Notes: generated by a model from the letters alone, not told the origin. Shown: positions 7,515 to 15,531, counted from the first letter of the stretch. The stretch: 64,000 nucleotides of DNA from Leptospira koniambonensis (GCF_004769555.1 NZ_RQFY01000004.1:1302001-1366000), one strand, 5' to 3'. Translations and numbers: made by a program.

Positions 7515-8882
7515 TTAGCTACGATTAAAATATTCCTCATATGAAAGTCGGTCCCGATGAGAAAGCATAACCTTGTGAATTCGATCTTCACGAACTCCCA
7601 TTGAGAGCATTAAACAGTATTTTAGAAGATAAAAGAGTATTTTTGTAGCTTTGGCAAATTCAAATCCTTGGATATAATGCAGATTTCCTGCTTGGGGATC
7701 CAAATGAGTAATAAAATTTCTTTTATCAACGACAGTTTTAACAAATCTGTCATGATCTGGTATGAATAGAACTTTGAAATTCCAGTGTTCTTTCAACAAT
7801 TGTTTGAGTCTGTTCCTTAGGCTTATTTCGTTTCCGTATTTTAATCTCGCCTTCAAACTATCTCTTAGATTACTATCAATTTGAATTTTCGACAATTCTT
7901 CAGCAATCTTACTATAGACTTTACTTTGATAAATTTGAGGATTCATATATAATCCTTCATAGTTTATTCGGTGAAATGTTTCTAACGCTTGAATGATGTT
8001 AATAAACTGATTCTCAATGTGACCGCTTAAAGATTTAAAAGAAATTCGTGCATACAAGTCATAAAGGAATTTGTAAGTTTCTAAGTTTAAATACCAATTA
8101 GTAAATTGCGTTTTAAAATCCTCTACAAAGTTATCAACATAAAACAAAATATTATAATCTATATCCGAGATATCTTGCTTTTTAATTTCTTTATATGGTG
8201 GAATAACAATTTCAACCGCCCTGTCATTGGAAAGCCCAGAAATTTCCTGCGAAACAAAATCTAAATTACAGGCAATTGCAAAGAATAAGTTTACATTTTC
8301 GATAATTAGAAGGCATTCATCAAAATTCAATTCACCTTTTTTAGGAGAAAATGTATAATATCCAATTTGTTTCAAAGTAAACTCATCTTGGACAGGTTTA
8401 TAAGTAGAACTGCCAAATGTAGTCCCGACTTCCAATTCGAAATCGTTTACTTCTAAGTTAAAAGAATTTGCAGGTTGAAGTTCTATTGTTTTTAAGGGGT
8501 TTCTTTCGTTAAATTTAATTCTAGATTTTTTAAACCACGGAAATATTTCGGGAATAGTTACTGATATGCTTGAAAACTTTATGTCCTCTTTTTTATGATA
8601 ATGAATATTCAATAAGACTGAAGAAGCTGATAAGAGAACCCTTTGATTGAAAGGAAAATTTCCTCGTTCTACGATTACATTAATCAAAGTGATTTTTTGG
8701 GAAGCAAAACTCTCGCCTAGCAATACTGAGATTCTTGGATTTCCCGGCTCATCAAGTCTTTCTACAAGAGAAAGAAATACACCCTGTCTAGGGCTATACG
8801 ACAATGTCCCATAAGATTTATTATTAGGCTCATTTGGTAACCACCAGTTACCTTCTATTTCAAATTCCTGTTTTAAATCCAT
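7515..8882 (-). CDS. ApeA-like protein with C-terminal HEPN domain (putative anti-phage)
   Basis: 455 aa. The N-terminus (GNWWLPNEPNNKSYGTLSYS, 11-30) has the G-x-WW-LP...G-x-L pattern of the ApeA N-terminal domain. The C-terminal third is helical with IIQALETFHR (297-306) and ends in RNFITH (388-393), an R-x4-H motif of HEPN ribonucleases. ApeA proteins are known single-gene abortive-infection systems, in which the HEPN domain is thought to cleave RNA. Similarity is judged by eye; the family call is fairly good, function in phage defence is inference. The gene is AT-rich relative to neighbours and is flanked by attC-like palindromes at 7472 and 8894. Confidence 0.72.
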   Translation of the reverse strand: MDLKQEFEIEGNWWLPNEPNNKSYGTLSYSPRQGVFLSLVERLDEPGNPRISVLLGESFASQKITLINVIVERGNFPFNQRVLLSASSVLLNIHYHKKEDIKFSSISVTIPEIFPWFKKSRIKFNERNPLKTIELQPANSFNLEVNDFELEVGTTFGSSTYKPVQDEFTLKQIGYYTFSPKKGELNFDECLLIIENVNLFFAIACNLDFVSQEISGLSNDRAVEIVIPPYKEIKKQDISDIDYNILFYVDNFVEDFKTQFTNWYLNLETYKFLYDLYARISFKSLSGHIENQFINIIQALETFHRINYEGLYMNPQIYQSKVYSKIAEELSKIQIDSNLRDSLKARLKYGNEISLRNRLKQLLKEHWNFKVLFIPDHDRFVKTVVDKRNFITHLDPQAGNLHYIQGFEFAKATKILFYLLKYCLMLSMGVREDRIHKVMLSHRDRLSYEEYFNRS

Positions 8883-8893
8883 TGTTGCTAATT

Positions 8894-9038
8894 GCAGCTA
8901 ACGACCAAGGTGTTCCGACGTTTCGCGATGGCACGAGTTTGCTCTGCAAACGAAGTGACAGAAGCAAATGTGGCAAAGCCCGAGCGAGAGTCGCGTTAGC
9001 GATCTATAAGCGCAGCGGAAGCACCGACAGTTATACGC
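8894..9038 (-). repeat. attC-like site C, downstream of the DUF262 gene
   Basis: GCAGCTAAC (8894-8902) and GTTATACGC (9030-9038) are outer inverted boxes. The left part repeats the first 25 bases of site A exactly, and the right part (GCACCGACAGTTA) resembles sites A and B. At 145 bp it is in the long range of attC sites. The GTTA box supplies the TAA stop codon of the DUF262 gene at 9031-9033. Confidence 0.65.
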
Positions 9039-10728
9039 CGTTTTTTTCTTCTGCAAATTGCGTAACTTTTGCAAATAGAGCTTTTCGTTGATTCAAAAAA
9101 TCTAAATATTCTGATACGTTCCAGCTACCTTCAGGTATGAGGTGTGTCTTCCTATCTTCATAACTTTGCGTAGTAATCCATTCCAAAAAGGGCTTATTTG
9201 ATTTAGATTGATTAGTAGCACGCCCTACATAGCGAATATTATATATTGAATTTATTTTATCTTCCGAGAAACCTGCTAACGATAACTCATCTTTTGAAAA
9301 GATATGGTCTTGTTGTGGGATGCTCGATTCAGAAACAGGTGTAAAATTTAAACTATGCGAATAGACTAAAGATAAAACAAGATAACTATATTTATCATTG
9401 TAATATATGTTATCAAGATTTTCTACTGTTAAATCAATATTCCTTCTAGTTTCAGAGTTTATTAAACTTCGAATTGCTTCAACAGGAAATTCACCTTTCT
9501 TTGTCCCGATGGCAGTTCGACACTTGTATAAAATTGTATCTGACTGTCCGCCAAACACATTACTCAACATCGCCTGAGTAATCCATTTTCTGATTTTCGT
9601 AATTTCTAATTCACCGACAGAACCAGATGCTCCAAGCAAACTTGTTTTTTCGTTATAATAAATCCAATAGACTATTGGAATAATTGCGTTTTTACTTGGA
9701 ATCAATTTCTTATGGGTTAAAAAAATGTGATCGTGAAGAAGATCTCTTGTTAATTTAATTGCTTCCGTAAACCTATTCCAACCATTATTTCCTACTAAGT
9801 CTGCCATCAACGATGGAGTAAAATTCTTTGTTCGATATTTTATAGCCTCAAGTGAGGATCCGTAGCCAACAAGTATGTTCTTGAGTATAAAGTCCTGATC
9901 AAAATCATAAGTAGCACCATTAATCGATTCGAGTAAGTCTTGAAACTTAACACGAGCTTCAGGCCATTTAGATTTTATTGTTGAGAATAATAAATCTGAA
10001 TAAGTAAGAGGAGTTCCTCCAGAGTTTATTCTAACAAATATATCTAAAACTTTATCATAGTCTTTTTCTTTCTCTGGATAATAATGCAATATTTTTTCAT
10101 ACTGAAGCAACCTAAAACATTTTGTCAAAGATTTCCGTTGTTCTTTTGTTAATTCGAGGTCGTAATTTTCTTTTATTTCATCGCGAACAGAATCAGCTAT
10201 TTCATCAATCTCCTTGAATGAACTAAGCACTTTCACTTTATACCATATTTTCATAGAATCACTTTTATCATCTTTAAAATGTGGACCTTTATCTTGATTG
10301 AAGAATTGAAATTCATATAAGATTCCATCCACCTCTTCTTCTCCTGAAAGTATGTTAAAATAGAGATCGTATGGTTTATTTCTAATAATATAATTTCCTT
10401 TTAACACTAAGTAGAATGCAGTAAGCCGCTGTTGACCATCTAACACCAGCAGGAAATCTTTATTTGGTTCATAAGAAGAATCGATTTGATTTATTTCATT
10501 GCTACGTTCTACAAATTTTAAACGTTTAATTTTATTTTCTTCTAAGAATTCTCCTGAAATCGACCATAACAACAAAGTTCCAATAGGATAATCGCGCATC
10601 AATGAGTCGAATAAATTAGTTACTTGAGAAGGATGCCAAACAAAATCTCTCTGAATATCGGGCAAAAAGCAAATTCGATTAATATCATCCATTAGATCTC
10701 CGATCGAAACTCTTGTGTAATCTTGCAT
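9031..10728 (-). CDS. DUF262 protein with HNH/DUF1524-like C-terminus (GmrSD-type, putative defence)
   Basis: 565 aa. The N-terminal DUF262 (ParB-like) motifs are clear: LPDIQRDFVW (22-31), YPIGTLLLW (47-55), LVLDGQQRLTAFY (94-106) and FVRINSGGTPLTYSDLLFS (231-249). The C-terminus has DHIFSK (474-479) and NIRYVGRATNQSKSNKP (497-513), the remnant pattern of the HNH-like DUF1524 nuclease in GmrSD type IV restriction proteins. GmrSD cuts modified phage DNA using NTP. A stand-alone role in defence is inference. The TAA stop lies within the attC-like box at 9030-9038. AAAAGGAGAAAAT upstream gives a strong ribosome-binding site. Confidence 0.82.
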   Translation of the reverse strand: MQDYTRVSIGDLMDDINRICFLPDIQRDFVWHPSQVTNLFDSLMRDYPIGTLLLWSISGEFLEENKIKRLKFVERSNEINQIDSSYEPNKDFLLVLDGQQRLTAFYLVLKGNYIIRNKPYDLYFNILSGEEEVDGILYEFQFFNQDKGPHFKDDKSDSMKIWYKVKVLSSFKEIDEIADSVRDEIKENYDLELTKEQRKSLTKCFRLLQYEKILHYYPEKEKDYDKVLDIFVRINSGGTPLTYSDLLFSTIKSKWPEARVKFQDLLESINGATYDFDQDFILKNILVGYGSSLEAIKYRTKNFTPSLMADLVGNNGWNRFTEAIKLTRDLLHDHIFLTHKKLIPSKNAIIPIVYWIYYNEKTSLLGASGSVGELEITKIRKWITQAMLSNVFGGQSDTILYKCRTAIGTKKGEFPVEAIRSLINSETRRNIDLTVENLDNIYYNDKYSYLVLSLVYSHSLNFTPVSESSIPQQDHIFSKDELSLAGFSEDKINSIYNIRYVGRATNQSKSNKPFLEWITTQSYEDRKTHLIPEGSWNVSEYLDFLNQRKALFAKVTQFAEEKNGV

Positions 10729-10760
10729 ATTTTCTCCTTTTAAGTTTATTTTTAAAAATA

Positions 10761-10845
10761 GCGCATAACGATCGAATATACGTATATCCGCCTACATGCC
10801 CCGGAAACGGCGTGTAGCCGCTACCTCCCACGTAACGTTATTTGC
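10761..10845 (-). repeat. attC-like site D, downstream of the nucleotidyltransferase gene
   Basis: GCGCATAAC (10761-10769) and GTTATTTGC (10837-10845) are outer inverted boxes, 7 of 9 matching. Inside, CCTACATGCC and GGCGTGTAG pair with one mismatch around an 8-base loop. Length 85 bp. The GTTA box contributes the TAA stop of the nucleotidyltransferase gene at 10838-10840. Confidence 0.65.
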
Positions 10846-11617
10846 TCATATGTCTTAAATAATCTAAAGCATAATTTTCAGCCTCAGATAAGTTTTTAAT
10901 ATCAGAATTATAAAGTTCTAATCTTAATTCCTGGTATAACTTAACTGAAATTAATATACTATCTTTAATCGATTTGAAATCATAATATGGAACTGTAGAT
11001 TTCAGTTTTTCGAGATCGATTGGATCAATAATGAATTCTAATTTTCTCACTCCGCGAGGCAGGGATTTATTCTTAAGATGGAGAAGAGGACCTAAAACTG
11101 TATTTCTTATGAATGATAAGAAATCAATTGTCTCAAAATACTCCCCTCTTCCTAATTTAGTTCCGGCATAATGCACCCAAACCCAAAATCTATCTTCTAT
11201 CCATTGGAAATCCGGATTTGGCCATTGTGCCTTCGCAGATTCAAGGATCAACGGGATCTGTTTATTATTCTCATAGATAAAGACAGGATTTTCGATTCGG
11301 TCGTTTAATTCTGAAAGTTGAATAAACTTAAAATCGACATGAAGAAATGGATCCTCGTATAGACAAATTAATAGTCTTCTTTCTCCAACATGTTCTCCTG
11401 TAAATGCAGATAGCAGAGGTCCGAAATTTTTTGCGAAATCGACCATTTCTTTTTTCTGATATTGAATTCCATCTTTTAAGACAATTACAAAATCAATATC
11501 AGAGTATTCATCCATTTCTTTGGAGATGAATGAACCTGCTATTGCAACGCCTTCGATTGCATTGTTGTTAGAAGCAAACTCATTCACTTTGTTTATGAAT
11601 AGATCTATTTTTTCCAT
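10838..11617 (-). CDS. nucleotidyltransferase (aminoglycoside/lincosamide-type fold)
   Basis: 259 aa. GSFISKEMDEYSDIDFVIV (28-46) is the pol-beta nucleotidyltransferase signature G-S-x10-D-x-D; D40 and D42 would bind Mg2+. The layout, with an N-terminal catalytic domain and a helical C-terminal half, is that of stand-alone nucleotidyltransferases that modify antibiotics such as aminoglycosides or lincosamides. Substrate cannot be read from sequence, and a toxin or defence role is also possible. Antibiotic nucleotidyltransferases are classic integron cassettes, which fits the context. The stop codon lies inside an attC-like box and the start is 32 bases from the next. Confidence 0.75.
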   Translation of the reverse strand: MEKIDLFINKVNEFASNNNAIEGVAIAGSFISKEMDEYSDIDFVIVLKDGIQYQKKEMVDFAKNFGPLLSAFTGEHVGERRLLICLYEDPFLHVDFKFIQLSELNDRIENPVFIYENNKQIPLILESAKAQWPNPDFQWIEDRFWVWVHYAGTKLGRGEYFETIDFLSFIRNTVLGPLLHLKNKSLPRGVRKLEFIIDPIDLEKLKSTVPYYDFKSIKDSILISVKLYQELRLELYNSDIKNLSEAENYALDYLRHMSK

Positions 11618-11630
11618 ATTGTTTGGGTGG

Positions 11631-11657
11631 GTGCTGCCAGGGGCGATAGTTAGACGA
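11631..11657 (-). repeat. attC-like half-site E, downstream of the TPR-like gene
   Basis: Only the right half is seen: GTTAGAC at 11649-11655, preceded by GCTGCCAGGGGCGATA, which resembles the right end of sites A-C. The gap to the next gene's start is only 32 bp, too short for a complete attC. It may be a truncated site. The GTTA box gives the TAA stop at 11650-11652. Confidence 0.4.
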
Positions 11658-12996
11658 CGTCAGAGTCTGATTGAATTTTCTTTATATAACCCTTGGATTC
11701 TTTAATTTCATCTTGAAATTTAGCAGGATTAGCTTCTATAAACTGATTAAAGTATTCTATAGATAAGATGTAATCCTTTTTGTAATGGTAATTTATAAAT
11801 CCTAAAACGAATAATAATTCAACTTTTCCATCTTCATCATAAATCTCTTGAATAAATTCTTCAGACTCAATGAAAACCCCTTGTGAATCAGAACTCGAGA
11901 AAGCCGAAAAATAATAACTTTTAGAATTTCTTAAATCACCTTCATAAGCAAGCAGGAAGGCCATGCTCATTTTCCATGTGGGCCCAGGAAATCCCTTCAA
12001 TTTTTTAATTAACCTTTTTGCTCCTTGAGTGTCTCTATCTCGAAGGAACTTTACTATTGCGGTAAGATTATTTCCCGTAAAATCATTCTTGTCTAATTGT
12101 AAGATTCTTTTGCATAATTGTTCAGTAGTATCCAACAGAGGCTTCTTTTTCGTCTTTTTATAATCTGCATAACAAGTAATTGCAGAGAAAGAAAGAGCTT
12201 CTCGCAATCTTCTGGAGCTCAGTATTCTTAATTTATTTAAATAGACATCATTTATGTGTGGAATTCTTGAATAGAGATCTTCGAGAAAACTTTGCGCTCG
12301 AACTATTTTTTTGTTTATTAATAAAGTAACTCCAACCATGTAACGAGCAGACAAGTTGGTATATATAGATAGATCTTGGAGCGTCCGAAAATCTTTGATT
12401 GGAATTTCAAGCTGTGTTGGGTAAATTCCTGAAATGTCGTTTGCAAGTTTTTGGCTTATTAATTTTGGAATGGGCTTATGAGTTATAACACTATTAAGTT
12501 CTAATATATGGAAATCCTTACCGTCAATTGGTCTAATTCTTCCGCGACCATATATAGATACTACGCAATTTATGCGATTCATCATAATGGAAACATCATT
12601 GATCGTAAGAAGCTTCTTTGCTTGCCAACTTGATATTTTCTTTACAACTAGATCCTCAGTTTCGCCTCCTTCTCGCAATAGTTTCTCAAAAGTAGTAAGA
12701 AAATCTTCTCCAATTATTTTTTCCTGATCTTCATTCTCTAAAGCCAAGGCCATTAAAATACCAATCTTATCAGATCTGACCGGCCAAATTCTGACAGTCA
12801 AAAACCAAATTGCGATGATTATCGCAACTGAAAAGCCAATCAGGTAAATTTCAATTAGTTCTATATTTTTTACATCAACACCAGCAAAGTACCATCCCAA
12901 TAATAGGACCGAAAAAACAATTGAGATTAAGAGTGTTGATGGTCTATGCCAAGCTTTAGATAGTAATTCATAGAAATCTTTAAATTTTATATCCAT
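11650..12996 (-). CDS. membrane protein with TPR-like C-terminal region, unknown function
   Basis: 448 aa. Two membrane segments (about 21-38 and 49-68) form an N-terminal hairpin. The rest is a large cytoplasmic region. From about residue 230 it is helical with spacing and residues like degenerate TPR units (for example LLFVLGFINYHYKKDYILSIEYFNQFIEANP near 390-425). I do not recognise a named family. It is the first gene of the minus-strand cassette series: its stop codon lies in a GTTAGAC box and a TAAC half-box lies 15 bases or so upstream of its start. Membrane-anchored repeat proteins of this kind occur in defence loci, but that link is only inference. Confidence 0.7.
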   Translation of the reverse strand: MDIKFKDFYELLSKAWHRPSTLLISIVFSVLLLGWYFAGVDVKNIELIEIYLIGFSVAIIIAIWFLTVRIWPVRSDKIGILMALALENEDQEKIIGEDFLTTFEKLLREGGETEDLVVKKISSWQAKKLLTINDVSIMMNRINCVVSIYGRGRIRPIDGKDFHILELNSVITHKPIPKLISQKLANDISGIYPTQLEIPIKDFRTLQDLSIYTNLSARYMVGVTLLINKKIVRAQSFLEDLYSRIPHINDVYLNKLRILSSRRLREALSFSAITCYADYKKTKKKPLLDTTEQLCKRILQLDKNDFTGNNLTAIVKFLRDRDTQGAKRLIKKLKGFPGPTWKMSMAFLLAYEGDLRNSKSYYFSAFSSSDSQGVFIESEEFIQEIYDEDGKVELLFVLGFINYHYKKDYILSIEYFNQFIEANPAKFQDEIKESKGYIKKIQSDSDVV

Positions 12997-13013
12997 ACGC
13001 TAATTTATCTGAT

Positions 13014-13024
13014 GTCGCATAACG
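13014..13024 (-). repeat. attC-like half-box F at the head of the array
   Basis: GTCGCATAACG has the same form as the left box of site D (GCGCATAACG). No GTTA partner is found before the next gene's terminator at 13137, so only a half-site remains. It may be left from a cassette that once lay to the right. Confidence 0.3.
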
Positions 13025-13100
13025 TGTTGTTTTGTGAACGTTCGCCTATCCGACGTAAATGGAGCATTGGCGTCGATTCGCATATCCACCCAAGAAGCAA

Positions 13101-13125
13101 TGCATGGCCGAACATTCGCCCATAC
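13101..13125. repeat. palindromic dispersed repeat, copy 2
   Basis: The reverse complement of this 25-base stretch matches 3652-3676 at 23 of 25 positions. A weaker related piece, GAACGTTCGCCTATCC, is at 13037-13052. All are intergenic. Confidence 0.55.
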
Positions 13126-13136
13126 CCCATCGATTC

Positions 13137-13159
13137 AAAAAAAGGGGAGAATCCTCCCC
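13137..13159 (-). terminator. rho-independent terminator of the alpha/beta-hydrolase gene
   Basis: On the minus strand GGGGAG-GATT-CTCCCC forms a perfect 6-bp stem followed by seven T. It lies 6 bases after the hydrolase stop. It also separates that gene from the cassette array. Confidence 0.85.
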
Positions 13160-13165
13160 TCACAT

Positions 13166-14032
13166 TCAATGAGTCTGTAACCAGTTCACTAAATCTCCCA
13201 ACACCTTTGCCTTGTCCGCCGGAAGTTCATTCATTGTCTCATGATACAACCCGTCATAAATTTTCATGGATTTGTCTGAAGAAGGAATAACTTTAAATGC
13301 TTCTTCTGTTCCGACAGAAAGTGCGATCGAATCTTCTTTTCCATGGAATAGATAAACTGGGAAATTGATCCGTGCTGCTTTCTCTAAAGCTTTTTCTTTT
13401 GAGTTCAAAAGGAAATCTCCTAAATATGCTCCGACTGAACCGTGAACTAAAGGATCTTTTTTATAAGCCTCTACAACTGACTTGTCTCTGGATAATGCAT
13501 TTACATCTAATCCAGTTGGAACAGTAAGCGTGGGGAATGCTCCTGCGAGTAAACTTCCCGCACCTTTTTTGATATTCATTACTAAGTCTGTTTTTACTGC
13601 GATAGGCAATCCACTCAGAACAAGTCTGTCTAAACTTGCTTGGTGGGAAGGTTCTCCTGCGTAGAACAATGAGATCAATGCTCCCATGGAGTGTCCCATT
13701 AGAGTGACTTGTTTCACTCCTTCTTTTTGTTTTGCGATGCTGATCAGTCTGTCAAGGTCCGCTAAAAATTGGTTAAAATGAGTGACTACTCCTTTGCTTC
13801 CGCCTGATTTTCCGTGGCCGCGGGCATCTATTAGATAAACATTATATCCTTTTCCGGAAAGAGCTTCGAGTAAATTGTCGTATCTTTTTCCGTGTTCTCC
13901 TATCCCGTGATGGACCACTAAGGTTCTAGGATTGTTTGCGTCTTTTGCGCGATAAGCTCTATAATAGATGGATACGTCGCCGGCTCCTACAAAGGTTCCG
14001 TCTTCCAGATGGTAGTTTTGTTCCCAATTCAT
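13166..14032 (-). CDS. alpha/beta-hydrolase, monoacylglycerol lipase/lysophospholipase-like
   Basis: 288 aa from ATG 14032. The S33/Hydrolase_4 triad is visible: nucleophile in GHSMG (Ser about 115), Asp in HGKEDS and His in LYHETMN; VVHHGIGEH carries the oxyanion hole. Family members cleave monoacylglycerols or lysophospholipids. There is no signal peptide, so it is probably cytoplasmic. The frame is open to a TTG at 14083 that would add 17 residues; no clear ribosome-binding site decides, but the family homology begins at MNWEQNYHLEDG, so I prefer the ATG. A strong terminator follows. Confidence 0.85.
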   Translation of the reverse strand: MNWEQNYHLEDGTFVGAGDVSIYYRAYRAKDANNPRTLVVHHGIGEHGKRYDNLLEALSGKGYNVYLIDARGHGKSGGSKGVVTHFNQFLADLDRLISIAKQKEGVKQVTLMGHSMGALISLFYAGEPSHQASLDRLVLSGLPIAVKTDLVMNIKKGAGSLLAGAFPTLTVPTGLDVNALSRDKSVVEAYKKDPLVHGSVGAYLGDFLLNSKEKALEKAARINFPVYLFHGKEDSIALSVGTEEAFKVIPSSDKSMKIYDGLYHETMNELPADKAKVLGDLVNWLQTH

Positions 14033-14379
14033 TCGGTAAATATCCGATCTGTCTGAAAAATGGGGAAGGAAATTTCTATCCAATCCGCTTCTTTCTTCGT
14101 TCTATTTTGAACAAGCGTAATGATTCCCGCTGCGATCACTGCCGCTTTAGTAGTTCTATGTTCTCCGTTTATTTAAAAAACCTCTCTATTTTTTCTCACA
14201 CGAAGCCGCAAAGATGAAAAGAACTTTTGGTTTAATATCCGGAAGAATCTTCTTTTCTTAGCGCCTTAGCGTGAATTAAAGACGCTTGCAAGTTTCGCCC
14301 AGAGTTCACGGGACACATAGAGTTTTAAACGTCGGAATTCCAACAAATATCGCATATAAATTTAGGGAGACACCTTAAT
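14033..14379. other. gene-free stretch with inverted low-conservation repeats
   Basis: No gene is seen. CTCACACGAAGCCGCAAAGA (14195-14214) and TCTTAGCGCCTTAGCGTGAA (14256-14275) are related as an imperfect inverted repeat (15 of 20). 14291-14322 matches 62761-62792 in opposite orientation at 24 of 32. These look like decayed members of a dispersed intergenic repeat. Confidence 0.5.
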
Positions 14380-15456
14380 TTAGAATAAACCAGGCAGTAA
14401 ATCCTCATCCTTCTTTTTTCGGATCAGATATTTAGTAGGAACCGCAAATAAATCGGTTCTCAATTCTCTTCTTTTTGTAAGCCCGAACCTTTTGATACAG
14501 ATCGAAAATCTTTTTTGGAGAAGTTCAGCATAATTCCCTGCTCCTCTCATTCTTTCTCCCCAGTTGGCTTCGTATAATTTTCCACCTCTTGCTTCTGAGA
14601 TGACTTTTAGGACTTTTTCTTTTTTGAGCGGGAAATATCTGGTAAGCCAGTCTTCAAATAAAGATGCTACTTCGAATGGAAGTCTTATAAATACCATTCC
14701 TGCTGCTTCTGCTCCTGATAAAGATGCCTGTTCCAATAGATGTTCCATTTCGAAATCGTTTATAAATGGAATTACTGGAGCGAATAATACCCCTGTTGGA
14801 ATTCCAACATCTGTAAGTTTTCGAAGAGTTTCCATTCTTCTTACGGGAGCAGGGGCGCGTGGTTCTAATTTGGACCAAAGTTCCTTATCCAAAGTGGTGA
14901 TAGAAAGAAATACTTTCAAAATTCCTAATTTTCCCATTTCGGAAAGAATATCTATATCTCTTTGTATTAGAGAAGACTTAGTGATGATTGCTATTGGCTG
15001 TTTGAATTCCAACATTACTTCTAATAGTGATCTTGTATTTTTATAGATCCTTTCTCCCGGTTGGTATGGATCTGTTGCAGTGCCTATTGTGATTGGTGCA
15101 AGTGCCTGCTTCTTCTTTCTTAATTCTTCCGCTAAAAGTTTGGCTGGCTCCTTCTTCACGAATATTTTTGTTTCGAAGTCAAGACCTGGTGAGAGATCCA
15201 CATAAGAATGATTTGGTCTTGCGAAACAATAAATACATCCATGCTCACAACCTCTATAAGGATTGATACTCGCATCGAATGGAATGTCAGGTGATTTATT
15301 TCGAGTGAGAACTGATTTGGAATCTTCCCAAAAGAATTGGGTAGAAGGAGAGGATTCCTCTCCTAGATCATATCGATCTTCTCGCCAAATTTCTCTTTTG
15401 GTTTTGTCAAATCTACTTGGAGGAAGTTCTTCAGTTCCTCTTTTCTTAGAATTCAT
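14380..15456 (-). CDS. PA0069-family radical SAM protein
   Basis: 358 aa. NPYRGCEHGCIYCFARPNH contains C70, C74 and C77, the CxxxCxxC ligands of the 4Fe-4S cluster that reductively cleaves S-adenosylmethionine. TATDPYQPGER and ITKSSLIQRDIDIL are typical of the PA0069/Rv2578c group, relatives of spore photoproduct lyase. The physiological reaction of this group is unknown as far as I know; DNA repair has been suggested from the relationship only. Length is normal for the family. The gene stands alone on the minus strand, diverging from the MBOAT gene. Confidence 0.87.
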   Translation of the reverse strand: MNSKKRGTEELPPSRFDKTKREIWREDRYDLGEESSPSTQFFWEDSKSVLTRNKSPDIPFDASINPYRGCEHGCIYCFARPNHSYVDLSPGLDFETKIFVKKEPAKLLAEELRKKKQALAPITIGTATDPYQPGERIYKNTRSLLEVMLEFKQPIAIITKSSLIQRDIDILSEMGKLGILKVFLSITTLDKELWSKLEPRAPAPVRRMETLRKLTDVGIPTGVLFAPVIPFINDFEMEHLLEQASLSGAEAAGMVFIRLPFEVASLFEDWLTRYFPLKKEKVLKVISEARGGKLYEANWGERMRGAGNYAELLQKRFSICIKRFGLTKRRELRTDLFAVPTKYLIRKKKDEDLLPGLF

Positions 15457-15509
15457 ATGTTTGAATTCTAAGAAATACTAAACAAAAAACAAGCAAAATT
15501 GTGTTTGCG

Positions 15510-15531
15510 TTTTGTTGGAGGTCCTACAAAA
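15510..15531. repeat. short palindrome upstream of the MBOAT gene
   Basis: TTTTGTTGGA and TCCTACAAAA pair around a 2-base centre with one T-T mismatch. It resembles the perfect palindrome at 62725-62740 (TGTAGGAG/CTCCTACA) and may belong to the same small repeat family. Confidence 0.4.

Noticed and set aside
8834..9091. 85-codon plus-strand frame over the attC-like site at 8894
   Set aside because: It runs through the palindrome and both gene ends; no ribosome-binding site or homology is seen.
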